From: Leptospira sp. 96542
Lineage (GTDB): Bacteria; Spirochaetota; Leptospiria; Leptospirales; Leptospiraceae
DNA length: 64,000 nucleotides
Assembly: GCA_029310945.1 (NCBI GenBank)
Contig: JARJFC010000001.1
Span: 1 to 64,000, forward strand
Reading direction: 5' to 3'
The notes under the pieces were generated by a model. It did no database searches. It was not told the origin of the DNA and saw only the letters and a program-made list of their open reading frames with translations. Below are positions 39,063 to 47,830 of this stretch, piece by piece (position 1 is the stretch's first letter; each line of letters opens with the position of its first letter). The translations under genes and the position numbers were made by a program.

Positions 39063-40976
39063 GTGAATCAATTACACATCATTTGGGCGCTCCTAGTTTT
39101 TCCCTATTTTGCAATTTCTGCCAATTCCGATCACTTCTCTGAAATAAACCTCACTCCATTCATCGAAAGTTTAGAAACAAAAAACCCAAATACGAATTTT
39201 GAATTAATTGAAAATTCGAAAGATTTCCAAAACAAAAATTTAGAATATTTTAATTTTGGATTTGTAAAAAATGACATTTGGCTCAAAGTCTCATCAAAAC
39301 ATATACCCAATTCGAATGTGAACAAACAGTTTTTATGGATAAAAGCGCATAATATTGATTCTATTGATTTTTATTATTATCAAGACGGAAATTTAATATC
39401 AGAATTCTCAGGACACAAAACACCAAATTCACTGAAAAAACTTCCCCACCGAAATTATATTTTTGAACTCCCAAACTTCGACCCGAACTCTGAACTATAT
39501 TTTAAAATTCATTCCGAAATATCATTGCAGTTTTCCATATCACTAACAAACGAACTAAACTTACGATCATCAGATTATTTTTGGCAATGGATTTATGGGC
39601 TTTTTTTTGGAAGTTTGGCCATGATCATTATTTATAATTTTGCCATTTCCCTATTTGTCCGCGACATAAACTATATCTATTATATTGGTTATGTGATATT
39701 TTTCGGACTTGGTCAATTATCCTTACTCGGGTTTTGGAGTTATTTTTTTGTATCTGATTCGTATCATTGGAAGCGGATAGGTATTTCCTTATTTTTCAGC
39801 ATATGTCTCGTTTTTTTTATCAATTTTGCAAACAGTTTTTTGAAATTAAAAAAGAGAATGCCTTGGTTCTATAGATACTCAATCGTACTCACAGGATTGT
39901 GTATTGGGAATATCCTCTTATCTTTATTCGGTGGCATTCGTTACGCATCGATCGGTGTTACATGGCTTTCCATTATTATCTGCATTAGTTTAGTGGGAGT
40001 TTTGATTTGGGGTGTAAAACATAAGATCAGGTCATTTTACTATTTTACCTTGGCATTCATTCTCCTATTACTAAGCGCTATTGTATACAGCTTATTGAAA
40101 TTTGGAATTCTGCCATCCAATGTATTTTTAGAAGAGATGCTTTTCCCAGTTGTTTCACTGGCAGACATCACAGTTTTTTCTTTTGCCTTAGCAGAAAGAA
40201 TACATATCCTCCGCCAAGAAAAGGACAATGCGATGGCACAAGTTGCCAATTTATACCGTGAGAGAAAAATATCGCGGGACATTCTCATGCAGTCTTTACC
40301 AAAATCAGTACCTAGGATTGACGGCCTTTATGTTCAAATATTCATTTTACCAATGAAGGATGTAGGTGGAGATTTTTACGAGTTTCACTCACCAAACGCC
40401 CGTGAGCTTGGTATGGTTTTATGCGATGTATCAGGTCATGGAATACCTGCCTCACTTATCTCTGCGATGGGAAAAGTTGCATTCACTACTCAAAAAGAAA
40501 ATGTTTTTTCACCCAAGCGCGTGCTCGAAGGAATGAACCGTGTCTTATTTGGTAACTGTAATCCCCAATATTTAACTGCATCCTATTTATATCTCAATGC
40601 TTCGTCGAAAGTTTGGAGGTTTGGAAGGGCGGGACACCCCAGCGCGTATTTACAACGCCAAACGGGTGAAATCATCAAAGTTCACCCGAAAGGAAAAATT
40701 ATGGGAGCATTCCCTGAAATTCAGATTGAAGAATTGACTTACCCTGTTGAACCAAAGGATCGTGTGTTACTTCTTAGCGATGGGGTTTTGGAATCCTTCG
40801 ATCCGAATGGTCTCATGTATGGAGAACAACGCATTTTAGAGTTCTTAAGGGTCAACCAACACCTTCCAACTTACCTATTCAAACAAGCCCTCATTCAAGA
40901 TTTAGAGTCGTTCTCTAAACGAGATATAAAAGAGTGGGATGACGATATTACATTTATATTTTTGGAATTATTATGA
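39063..40976 (+). CDS. 7TM-DISM receptor with PP2C serine phosphatase domain
   Basis: A 637-aa membrane signalling phosphatase. A short signal sequence leads to an extracellular beta-sandwich of the 7TMR-DISMED2 type (about 25-165). Seven membrane helices follow at about 180-385, then a coiled linker and a SpoIIE/PP2C catalytic domain with GGDFYEF, CDVSGHG, LSDGVLE and WDDDITFIF. It would convert an outside, perhaps carbohydrate, signal into dephosphorylation of a STAS-type protein. The start is GTG at 39063. The downstream methyltransferase gene overlaps by 4 bp. Confidence 0.9.
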   Translation: MNQLHIIWALLVFPYFAISANSDHFSEINLTPFIESLETKNPNTNFELIENSKDFQNKNLEYFNFGFVKNDIWLKVSSKHIPNSNVNKQFLWIKAHNIDSIDFYYYQDGNLISEFSGHKTPNSLKKLPHRNYIFELPNFDPNSELYFKIHSEISLQFSISLTNELNLRSSDYFWQWIYGLFFGSLAMIIIYNFAISLFVRDINYIYYIGYVIFFGLGQLSLLGFWSYFFVSDSYHWKRIGISLFFSICLVFFINFANSFLKLKKRMPWFYRYSIVLTGLCIGNILLSLFGGIRYASIGVTWLSIIICISLVGVLIWGVKHKIRSFYYFTLAFILLLLSAIVYSLLKFGILPSNVFLEEMLFPVVSLADITVFSFALAERIHILRQEKDNAMAQVANLYRERKISRDILMQSLPKSVPRIDGLYVQIFILPMKDVGGDFYEFHSPNARELGMVLCDVSGHGIPASLISAMGKVAFTTQKENVFSPKRVLEGMNRVLFGNCNPQYLTASYLYLNASSKVWRFGRAGHPSAYLQRQTGEIIKVHPKGKIMGAFPEIQIEELTYPVEPKDRVLLLSDGVLESFDPNGLMYGEQRILEFLRVNQHLPTYLFKQALIQDLESFSKRDIKEWDDDITFIFLELL

Positions 40977-41803
40977 CAACGTACGAACTGCTTGACTCAG
41001 GAGATTTTTCAAAATTAGAAATAGTGGGAGGGTATAAACTCATTAGGTCATCACCTTCTTCCGCTTACGGAAAAGAAAAACCTTCCATATGGGAAGATGC
41101 GCACGCAAAATACAATAAAAATGATACTGGATCTGGCAGTTGGCAATTTAATAAAAAAATCCCCGAAGCTTTTAACATCCGCTTTGCGGAACTAAGTTTC
41201 AAAATCAAACTCACACCTTTTGGTCATATCGGACTTTTTCCTGAACAAAAAACAAATTGGGATAGAATTAGAGAGATTGGTAAAAAAAAATCTGGGTTAG
41301 AAGTTTTGAATCTATTTGCATATTCAGGCGGATCAACACTCGCTTGCCTAGCATCGGGAATGAGTGTTTGTCATGTTGACGCATCCAAAGGAATGGTTGA
41401 CTGGGCTCGTGAAAATTCTAAACTATCTGACCTTGATACAAAACCAGTACGATGGATTGTCGATGATGTATTAAAATTTATCAGACGGGAAATCAAACGT
41501 GGAAAAAAATACCAAGGCCTTATCCTCGACCCGCCAAGTTTTGGACGAGGGAATAAAGGAGAAATTTGGAAAATTGAAGAACACCTACCAGAACTAATGG
41601 ATGCACTGATGGAACTTTGTAATCATAAACCTGAATTTGTTATCTTAAGTTGCCATAGCCAAGGTTATAGCCCTCTCACTTTGGAAAGGATACTATCAAG
41701 CCGAATCAAACAACCAGGCAATTATCAAACATCGGAATTGTTCATACCCGAAACTTCTGGGAAAAAATACCCTTCAGGATTTTGCAGTTTTTATTCCAAA
41801 TAA
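40973..41803 (+). CDS. class I SAM-dependent rRNA methyltransferase (RlmI/RlmK-like)
   Basis: A 276-aa methyltransferase resembling the catalytic half of RlmI/RlmK-type rRNA large-subunit methyltransferases, without the N-terminal PUA domain. SAM-binding motif I is EVLNLFAYSGGSTLACLASG. The acidic residue of motif II is in CHVDASKGMVDWAREN, and the catalytic motif is LILDPPSFGRG. Translation is coupled to the phosphatase gene upstream by a 4-bp overlap; the SpoU methyltransferase gene starts one base after the stop. The exact RNA target is not predictable. Confidence 0.88.
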   Translation: MTTYELLDSGDFSKLEIVGGYKLIRSSPSSAYGKEKPSIWEDAHAKYNKNDTGSGSWQFNKKIPEAFNIRFAELSFKIKLTPFGHIGLFPEQKTNWDRIREIGKKKSGLEVLNLFAYSGGSTLACLASGMSVCHVDASKGMVDWARENSKLSDLDTKPVRWIVDDVLKFIRREIKRGKKYQGLILDPPSFGRGNKGEIWKIEEHLPELMDALMELCNHKPEFVILSCHSQGYSPLTLERILSSRIKQPGNYQTSELFIPETSGKKYPSGFCSFYSK

Positions 41804-41804
41804 G

Positions 41805-42650
41805 ATGCCAAATAAAAGACAGTACATTACTAGTTTTTCAAACCCAAAAGTCAAATGGGTCGCAAGCCTAAAGGAAAAACGTCACAGGGATGCAGAAAAC
41901 CAATTTTTTATCGAAGGTTACCGAGAAATTCAAAAAATCATTTCGCAATCAAGCATTCCTTCGCGATCACCAATCCCTTGTTTTACGGTCAAAATCAATT
42001 CCTTATTTATATCACCAGAATGTTTTTTGGGTGAAAATGAAAATAAACTTATCGAAAGAGCAAACTGTCCAGTCTATGAACTTCCGCGAAAAATTTTTGA
42101 AAAAATTTCTTATCGAGACAGACCTGATGGCCTCATCGCCATTGCAGAAATTCCCAAATCAGATTTTCCTTGGACAAACTACCCTGAAATTGTCACAAAC
42201 CCCATCCTTATCATTGAAGGTGTTGAAAAACCCGGCAATTTAGGCACCATCCTCCGTACAGCAGAAGGCGCTGGTGTAGGTTTAGTTCTTATCACTGACC
42301 CAAGGATCGATTTGTTCAACCCAAATGTTGTACGAGCAAGTACGGGCACACTCTTCACTCTTCCCACGTACACTTCCACAATCCAGGATGCAATACGCGA
42401 GTTAAAAACGAGAGGATACCACCTGTATGCTGTTACGCCAGAAGGTCAAACTCTTTACACATCCATCAACCTAACAGAAAAATCGGTTCTATTATTTGGA
42501 AGCGAACAATATGGTCTTACTGATGAAGCAAAAAAAGGATCCGATACCACGGTTTTTCTCCCCATGTATGGTGAAGCCGATTCGCTAAATTTAGCAATGT
42601 CTTGCGGGATCGTATTGTATGAGTCTATACGACAAAGAAAGGCAACCTAA
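41805..42650 (+). CDS. TrmH/SpoU-family RNA 2'-O-methyltransferase
   Basis: A 281-aa SPOUT-class enzyme. An N-terminal RNA-binding substrate domain (about 1-110, KVKWVASLKEKRHRDAENQF) precedes the knotted SAM domain. That domain carries the three SpoU motifs: EGVEKPGNLGTILRTAEGAG, LLFGSEQYGL, and MYGEADSLNLAMSCGIVLYE. It methylates ribose in rRNA or tRNA; the target is not known. It lies between another RNA methyltransferase gene and a glycosyltransferase-like gene in one plus-strand run. Confidence 0.92.
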   Translation: MPNKRQYITSFSNPKVKWVASLKEKRHRDAENQFFIEGYREIQKIISQSSIPSRSPIPCFTVKINSLFISPECFLGENENKLIERANCPVYELPRKIFEKISYRDRPDGLIAIAEIPKSDFPWTNYPEIVTNPILIIEGVEKPGNLGTILRTAEGAGVGLVLITDPRIDLFNPNVVRASTGTLFTLPTYTSTIQDAIRELKTRGYHLYAVTPEGQTLYTSINLTEKSVLLFGSEQYGLTDEAKKGSDTTVFLPMYGEADSLNLAMSCGIVLYESIRQRKAT

Positions 42651-42653
42651 TTT

Positions 42654-43721
42654 GTGAAAATATATTATTATGTTTCAGGCCATGGTTTCGGTCATATAAG
42701 TCGAACATCAGAAATTTTAAAAAAATTATTACTACAAGATTTTATTGAAGAAATTTGGGTTGTGAGTCCAAGATCCGAATTTTTGGATTTCACACACCAC
42801 AAATTAAAACTTAGATCGGAAACCTTAGATGTGGGAGTGATACAAAAAGACTCACTTTCTATCGACCTTACATCCACAAAACAAAAGTTAATTAGTTTTG
42901 AAAAAGAAAAGAACAATTTAATCAAAACTGAAAGTGCATTCATTAAGGATAAAAAACTGTCCATTGTACTGACGGACAGCGGTTCTCTCCCAATTTCCAT
43001 TGCCATGGAAGCAAATATCCCTTCCATCTTTATTGGCAATTTCACTTGGGACTTTATCTACCGAAATTATAAATCCTCAGATGTTTATTTTGGAGAAATT
43101 GCAGATCTTATAGAAGTTGAATATGGTTTTGCCACAGAGGCACTAACCCTACCCTTCCAATGTCCAATGCCATCTTTTTTGGAGATAAATCAAATTGGTC
43201 TTGTGGGGAGGAAACCAACAAAATCAAAAAAAGAATGCCGCAAACAGTTTGGTTTTTTGGACAATGTACAATACATACTTTTATCTTTTGGGGCATATGG
43301 ATTAGAAGGAACCAATTTGAAAACAGACCAATTACAATCAAATATCCAGCTTGTTGCCCACGGTGTTCCTGGTTTGGAAAACAAAGATATTTTAAGTCCA
43401 AACGTAGATCACTATCCAAATCTAGTTGCCGCTGCGGATTTTGTTTGTACCAAACCAGGTTACGGAATTTTATCCGAATGTTATTATGCCCAAACCCCTA
43501 TATTGTACACAGATCGTGGCGATTTTTCTGAATACCCATACCTTGTTTCTGCTTTAGAAAAATACTTTATAGCAAGTTATATGGACAGGTCAGAAATAAT
43601 CGCTTGTGCTTTTGAGCGCGTGATATCAGCAATGAAACAATATGACCAAATGACAAATAGGTCTCAAGTTTTGCTCGACGGTGAAACAGATGTCGTAAAT
43701 CATTTGTTAGAGTACATATAA
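42654..43721 (+). CDS. GT-B glycosyltransferase-like protein
   Basis: A 355-aa protein resembling the GT28/MurG-like fold and the N-terminal part of L-arabinokinase-type proteins. The N-terminus YYVSGHGFGHISRTSEI is a nucleotide-sugar-side glycine loop. Near the C-terminus FVCTKPGYGILSECYYAQTP matches the sugar-nucleotide-binding site. The donor and acceptor are unknown. The start codon is GTG at 42654, 3 bp after the previous stop. The FapA gene follows with no gap. Confidence 0.82.
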   Translation: MKIYYYVSGHGFGHISRTSEILKKLLLQDFIEEIWVVSPRSEFLDFTHHKLKLRSETLDVGVIQKDSLSIDLTSTKQKLISFEKEKNNLIKTESAFIKDKKLSIVLTDSGSLPISIAMEANIPSIFIGNFTWDFIYRNYKSSDVYFGEIADLIEVEYGFATEALTLPFQCPMPSFLEINQIGLVGRKPTKSKKECRKQFGFLDNVQYILLSFGAYGLEGTNLKTDQLQSNIQLVAHGVPGLENKDILSPNVDHYPNLVAAADFVCTKPGYGILSECYYAQTPILYTDRGDFSEYPYLVSALEKYFIASYMDRSEIIACAFERVISAMKQYDQMTNRSQVLLDGETDVVNHLLEYI

Positions 43722-45392
43722 ATGCCAGGTCCAGAATCTTACACCGAACGAATTTTATTAGACCTAGAAAATTCTGAAAATGGATTTTTCCAAATCGAAA
43801 GTTTAAAAGGCAAGGCTGTACTCAAAGTTACCAAACCTGGCTCCAAAGGGCAAAAAGTTGATTTTAAAGATGTAATCGCACGAATTAAACTTTTTGGTGT
43901 TGAAAACTACGATGTTGAATTTATCAAAAAAATTGTAAATTTTGCGGAAGGTAAATCCATAGAAATTGGAACTTGGTCAAAAGGAAATCCTGTTGATTCT
44001 TACGCTGACATCACTGTCTCAGAAGACCAAATGGAAGCAAAACTCATCCTCCACCCACCCAAACATGGAGGTTCGCTCATCACCGAATACAAACTTAGAG
44101 AACAGATTGCAAATACTGGAATCTCAGTCGGAATCATCGACCCCATAATCCAACAACTCATTAAAAATCCTGAATTTTTGATCCCCATCATTTTTGCCAA
44201 AGGAGTCCAACCAATGCCAGGAAAAGATGGTGAGATCAAAATTCACTTCCGCTCTGACAACAAACCACAGTTAGAAGAAGATGAGTATGGAAGAATTGAT
44301 TATAAAAACATATCCATTATCCAATCGGTCAAACCTGGAGATCTGATTGCGGAAAAGATACCTCCCGAGAAGGGTGAATATGGAAAAACGGTAACGGGAA
44401 CCATCCTACCTTACTCAGAAGAAAAAACAATTGAATGGAAATTAGGCCCAAATGTAGAAGCCAATGGGGACAAACTGTACGCTAAAATTGCTGGCAGACC
44501 AGTTCTAAGTTCATTTGGCGAAATTAAGGTTGATGAAGTGATCCAATTGGAAGCTGTTGATTATTCCACAGGAAATATTGATTTCCCTGGAACCATTATC
44601 GTTGAAGAAAAAATTGGTGATGGTTTTTCACTCACCACAAATGGAAGTATCATTATCAAAAATTCTGTCGGTAAAGCATTTCTCAAAGCCAAAGGTGACA
44701 TTATCTTATCTGGTGGGTTTATGGGTCGGGGTGAAGGTTACATCGAATCAGAAGGAAATATATATGCAAAGTTTGTAGAACAAGGCAAACTCACTGCCCA
44801 TGGTTCCATTTTTGTAGAAGAAGCGGTGATGCATTCAGAAATTTCGGCGAAGGATTTTATCAGAGTCATAGGGGGGCGTGGGGAAGTGATCGGTGGCATT
44901 ACCATTGCTGGTAACTCTCTCACTTGCGCCAAACTCGGTGCAGTAGTCGAAACCAAAACAAAACTGGCCGTAGGAACTCCACCTGAACTGCTCGATGAAC
45001 TCAATCGAATGAAAAAAGACATCACTGAAAAAGAAATTACGTTACATAAAGTACAACTCACTCTCACAAAACTTGTGGAAAAAGGACAAAAAAAAGAGCT
45101 CACTCTCGAAGAAAAGGAAACCATCACCAAACTGAAAGATGCGAACGAAAAATTTTCGGTTCTACTCGAAACACAAATCAAACAATTTGACACAGCACTC
45201 GGTTCTTACGAACCAAACAAAGATTCTTTTGTGGAAGTGGAAAGAGAAGTATTTCCTGGAGTGGATTTGAGTTTTGGCGCAGGCAAAACATTTAAAATAC
45301 CAATGAATTCACTTGTGGGAAAAACTGTATTTTTTATCGGACAGGACGGATCCATCCAAACAGAACGAAACGTAATCCGAAGGGATACTTAA
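43722..45392 (+). CDS. FapA-family (DUF342) polymer-like protein
   Basis: A 556-aa cytoplasmic protein of the FapA family. A mixed N-terminal domain (about 1-150) contains EYKLREQIANTGISVGI. Then comes GEYGKTVTGTILPY and a long right-handed beta-helix (about 250-420; GDGFSLTTNGSIIIKNSVGK, GDIILSGGFMGRGEGYIESE). The C-terminus is coiled coil (about 430-500). Family members are linked to flagellar assembly and to anchoring proteins at the membrane. The start abuts the glycosyltransferase stop. Last gene of the run. Confidence 0.9.
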   Translation: MPGPESYTERILLDLENSENGFFQIESLKGKAVLKVTKPGSKGQKVDFKDVIARIKLFGVENYDVEFIKKIVNFAEGKSIEIGTWSKGNPVDSYADITVSEDQMEAKLILHPPKHGGSLITEYKLREQIANTGISVGIIDPIIQQLIKNPEFLIPIIFAKGVQPMPGKDGEIKIHFRSDNKPQLEEDEYGRIDYKNISIIQSVKPGDLIAEKIPPEKGEYGKTVTGTILPYSEEKTIEWKLGPNVEANGDKLYAKIAGRPVLSSFGEIKVDEVIQLEAVDYSTGNIDFPGTIIVEEKIGDGFSLTTNGSIIIKNSVGKAFLKAKGDIILSGGFMGRGEGYIESEGNIYAKFVEQGKLTAHGSIFVEEAVMHSEISAKDFIRVIGGRGEVIGGITIAGNSLTCAKLGAVVETKTKLAVGTPPELLDELNRMKKDITEKEITLHKVQLTLTKLVEKGQKKELTLEEKETITKLKDANEKFSVLLETQIKQFDTALGSYEPNKDSFVEVEREVFPGVDLSFGAGKTFKIPMNSLVGKTVFFIGQDGSIQTERNVIRRDT

Positions 45393-45393
45393 T

Positions 45394-45412
45394 GACTGAT
45401 TGAAAATCAGTC
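45394..45412. terminator. perfect hairpin between convergent fapA-like and lipoprotein genes
   Basis: GACTGATT-GAA-AATCAGTC is an 8-bp perfect stem with a 3-nt loop directly after the plus-strand stop. It also overlaps the stop codon of the minus-strand lipoprotein gene. It is probably a shared transcript end; T-runs are short. Confidence 0.5.
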
Positions 45413-46162
45413 GTTTAATAATTCGTCGTCTTCTTTTGTGATTTTCTGATTTGGATTCACATCTTTTTCCACATCGGTGGAAATTTCTTTAGTTTTAGAT
45501 TTTCGTTTTTCAAATTTCAATCGTTCCAAATCTTTCTTATTGAACTCTAACCATCGTTTGTTTTTAAAACCAGAAACTTTTTTGAATTGAAAACCATTGC
45601 CTGGTAAAATATAATCTGGCTCAGGAACATGGTCAAACGAGATATCAGGAATGTTTGACCAATCATAATAATTGCCTTGTTCTTCGTAAGTCACTTCACG
45701 TTGCAATTCACCAAAAACAATTTCGATTGTGTTTTCTGTACTCCAAATATAAAAACTAGTTCGAGAGTAATGCGAAACAACTGACTTTATTGGATTGTAT
45801 TTGGATACGATGAGTAAAATTTGATCTGGTTTTACTTTTTGTAACCCATCCACAAGATCAGAAGCGAATTCTTTGATCTCGTCTTCTTCAAATACAAATA
45901 AGTTTACATTGCCATAAGAACTTTCCTCGCGAAAACGAATGTTTCCAAGTAAATCCAAAACTTTATCTTCCGTAATTTCTACAGGGTGATTTAATTTTTG
46001 AGGGAGAAGCTCCTCAGATTTCAATTTGATGCTGTTTCGACTGACAACGTAGACCGCAAACGCATTGTCGCGGAATAAAAGTGACCTAGACCTCACACCA
46101 GTCGCACAAGAGAATAGAAATAAACCAACCAAAAACACAGACAAAAAACGAAACTTAAACAT
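45407..46162 (-). CDS. lipoprotein, function unknown
   Basis: A 251-aa predicted lipoprotein: signal peptide FRFLSVFLVGLFLFS followed by Cys at about residue 19. The mature part is mixed alpha/beta and mentions no known catalytic motif. It ends in a charged, lysine- and glutamate-rich tail (KSKTKEISTDVEKDVNPNQK). The ATG at 46162 is chosen because the longer frame (46216) would overlap the STAS gene and mask the signal peptide. It follows the STAS stop by 4 bp, so the two are probably co-transcribed. Confidence 0.75.
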   Translation of the reverse strand: MFKFRFLSVFLVGLFLFSCATGVRSRSLLFRDNAFAVYVVSRNSIKLKSEELLPQKLNHPVEITEDKVLDLLGNIRFREESSYGNVNLFVFEEDEIKEFASDLVDGLQKVKPDQILLIVSKYNPIKSVVSHYSRTSFYIWSTENTIEIVFGELQREVTYEEQGNYYDWSNIPDISFDHVPEPDYILPGNGFQFKKVSGFKNKRWLEFNKKDLERLKFEKRKSKTKEISTDVEKDVNPNQKITKEDDELLND

Positions 46163-46166
46163 GGTA

Positions 46167-46526
46167 TTAAACCTCGAGAGTTTTGGAAAACTCGGGAAAC
46201 TTGGAAAGGTATTCATCCAAAGTGAGAATGGATAAGATATGATTGAGACCAGACAAACGAAAAACAGAATTTAAGTTTTTATTGAGATTGGTAACAAAAA
46301 TTTCGACACCACGGTTGTGGAGGGCAGAAGATGCTTTGATCACAGCACCAATGCCACTGCTATCTAAAAATTTAACTGCCACAAAATCGAGAGTGAGTTT
46401 ACCGAAATTTTGACCTTCAATAGCCTTTTCAAACTCATGGTAGAATTCTCTGGAATTTTCCATCAAAACGTCTCTTCTGATGGAAAGTAAAAGGTGGTTT
46501 TCCTTGCGATGGCTTTGGATCAACAT
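46167..46526 (-). CDS. STAS-domain anti-sigma factor antagonist
   Basis: A 119-aa protein of the SpoIIAA/RsbV type, which binds an anti-sigma kinase in a partner switch. The sequence LTLDFVAVKFLDSSGIGAVI includes the serine pair whose phosphorylation controls binding. The fold is otherwise complete. No kinase (RsbW-type) gene is adjacent. Two PP2C phosphatases elsewhere in the window (11.9 and 39.1 kb) could act on this or on other STAS proteins. Leads the lipoprotein gene. Confidence 0.92.
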   Translation of the reverse strand: MLIQSHRKENHLLLSIRRDVLMENSREFYHEFEKAIEGQNFGKLTLDFVAVKFLDSSGIGAVIKASSALHNRGVEIFVTNLNKNLNSVFRLSGLNHILSILTLDEYLSKFPEFSKTLEV

Positions 46527-46583
46527 GATTGGATTAACAATAGATTAGGATTCCAAAGATTTGTGTCAAGAAAATCGGGTAGA

Positions 46584-46775
46584 TTATGTGAGAGGAGCCA
46601 AATCAGTTGGCAACATTTGCAAATCGTGAGGATAACCCTCTTTGTCGTTATAAACAACCACCACCGCACTAGAAAGCACTTCCTTTACCTCAACTACAGC
46701 ACCAGTGAAAATAAATATCCCCTGGTGTAAGAACGTAGGTTTGGTAATTTTTGCTTTGTCTCCCGATTTAAACAG
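46584..46775 (-). CDS. 63-aa conserved-looking protein with CTG start
   Basis: A short gene read on the minus strand downstream of the IscU-like gene. The 63-aa product contains KSGDKAKITKPTFLHQGIF, then TGAVVEVKEVLSSAVVVVYN, and ends HDLQMLPTDLAPLT. The alternating beta pattern suggests a small SH3/KOW-like barrel. No ATG, GTG or TTG is available in frame; CTG at 46775 overlaps the upstream gene by 8 bp and has GAGG 9 nt upstream. The alternative is a longer C-terminal extension by frameshift from the upstream gene. The protein-like sequence makes a chance frame unlikely. Confidence 0.6.
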   Translation of the reverse strand: MFKSGDKAKITKPTFLHQGIFIFTGAVVEVKEVLSSAVVVVYNDKEGYPHDLQMLPTDLAPLT

Positions 46776-47568
46776 AACTTTCTTCCTCTTTTTGTAAGTA
46801 TAGATCTTTACCTGCTTTTTTCATTACATCAAAGATATACATTTGTTTTTGGTCGACACGAGTTCCAATATCATAAATAGCATCAGTAAAATCAGCCCCT
46901 TCGATATTGGCTGATGCAAGTTTTGCAAACCGAAGATCTGCTCCGCGAAAATTTGCATTCCTCAAATCAGCACCATTGAAAAAAGAAGCCTTGAGGTTGG
47001 CACCACTGAAATTTGCTCCCACAAAACTAGAATTTTGCAGAAACGCATTATGGAGATCGGCACCACTAAAATCAACTCCATTCAAATTCTCTTTTTCTAA
47101 CATCACACTAGAAAGGGACGCGCTACGCAAATGCCCTTGTTTTGTGAGAAGTTCCATGGTTTGCGTCTTAGTGACACGTTTTTCTTTTGGAACTCCTTGT
47201 CCTGATTCGTAGTCTTCAACCGCTTTTTTTAAGGCAGCCACAGCAGACTCAGGGTAGTTTTTCCTTCTTTCTGGAAATTCAAAAAGTGTTTCTAAAATTT
47301 CTGGGGTGAGGTTCTTTAAATCGGCTATGGATTTACCTTTGGCATATTCAGTTGCCATGGCAAGAGCCACAACACCAAACCCACAACCGGTGGTCGTATA
47401 ACTTGCGTCAGATACAACTTGGTTTTGGTCAAGCCTAAGATAAATACGGTATCCATCTCCGCAACCCGTATTTCTGTAATAAGAAACTACGGATGCATCA
47501 TCCATTTCACGATAGTTCAACCTTTGGTCGTTGATTTCTTTATACCGAGCAAAGTCCATTACTGCCAT
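46768..47568 (-). CDS. IscU/NifU-like domain fused to pentapeptide repeats
   Basis: A 266-aa protein of unusual architecture. Residues ~5-120 are an IscU/NifU-N iron-sulfur scaffold: NTGCGDGYRIYL and YTTTGCGFGVVALAMATEYA supply two of the three usual cluster cysteines. The third position reads NYPESAVAALKKAV, with no cysteine. Residues ~150-235 are about 14 pentapeptide repeats (FSGADLHNAFLQ, FSGANLKASFFNGADLRNAN) that should form a quadrilateral beta-helix. An AGGAG sequence 6 nt before 47568 supports this start. L31 and rho lie upstream. The role is unknown: possibly a modified scaffold or a protein-interaction adaptor. Confidence 0.85.
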   Translation of the reverse strand: MAVMDFARYKEINDQRLNYREMDDASVVSYYRNTGCGDGYRIYLRLDQNQVVSDASYTTTGCGFGVVALAMATEYAKGKSIADLKNLTPEILETLFEFPERRKNYPESAVAALKKAVEDYESGQGVPKEKRVTKTQTMELLTKQGHLRSASLSSVMLEKENLNGVDFSGADLHNAFLQNSSFVGANFSGANLKASFFNGADLRNANFRGADLRFAKLASANIEGADFTDAIYDIGTRVDQKQMYIFDVMKKAGKDLYLQKEEESSV

Positions 47569-47619
47569 GAAAATCTCCTAGGGTTATATCCCTTAGACGG
47601 ATGCAAGTGGGCAAACACC

Positions 47620-47820
47620 CTACTTCATTTTGTATTTTTTCTTAAATTTGTCAACACGTCCAGTTGTATCGACCAATTTGGATTTTCCTGTAAAAAATGG
47701 GTGGCAGTTGGAACAAATTTCCACACTGATGTCGCCCGCATAGGATCTAGTTTCGATCACATTACCACAAGCGCATTTGATTTTTGCAGGAACATATTTA
47801 GGATGGATATCAGTTTTCAT
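47620..47820 (-). CDS. rpmE: 50S ribosomal protein L31
   Basis: A 66-aa component of the large subunit. The zinc-binding (C+) form is present: Cys16, Cys18, Cys36 and Cys39 in KCACG and [11 protein letters not shown]. The core [14 protein letters not shown] matches the family. It begins 10 bp after the rho stop, the common rho-rpmE arrangement. Confidence 0.97.
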   Translation of the reverse strand: MKTDIHPKYVPAKIKCACGNVIETRSYAGDISVEICSNCHPFFTGKSKLVDTTGRVDKFKKKYKMK

Positions 47821-47830
47821 TGGGGTCCCT

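Noticed and set aside
46850..47130. Pentapeptide-repeat region read as a DNA tandem repeat or CRISPR-like array
   Set aside because: Spacing is 15 bp and the repeats are degenerate at DNA level but regular in protein (A-D/N-L-x-x), so the repetition is a protein property.
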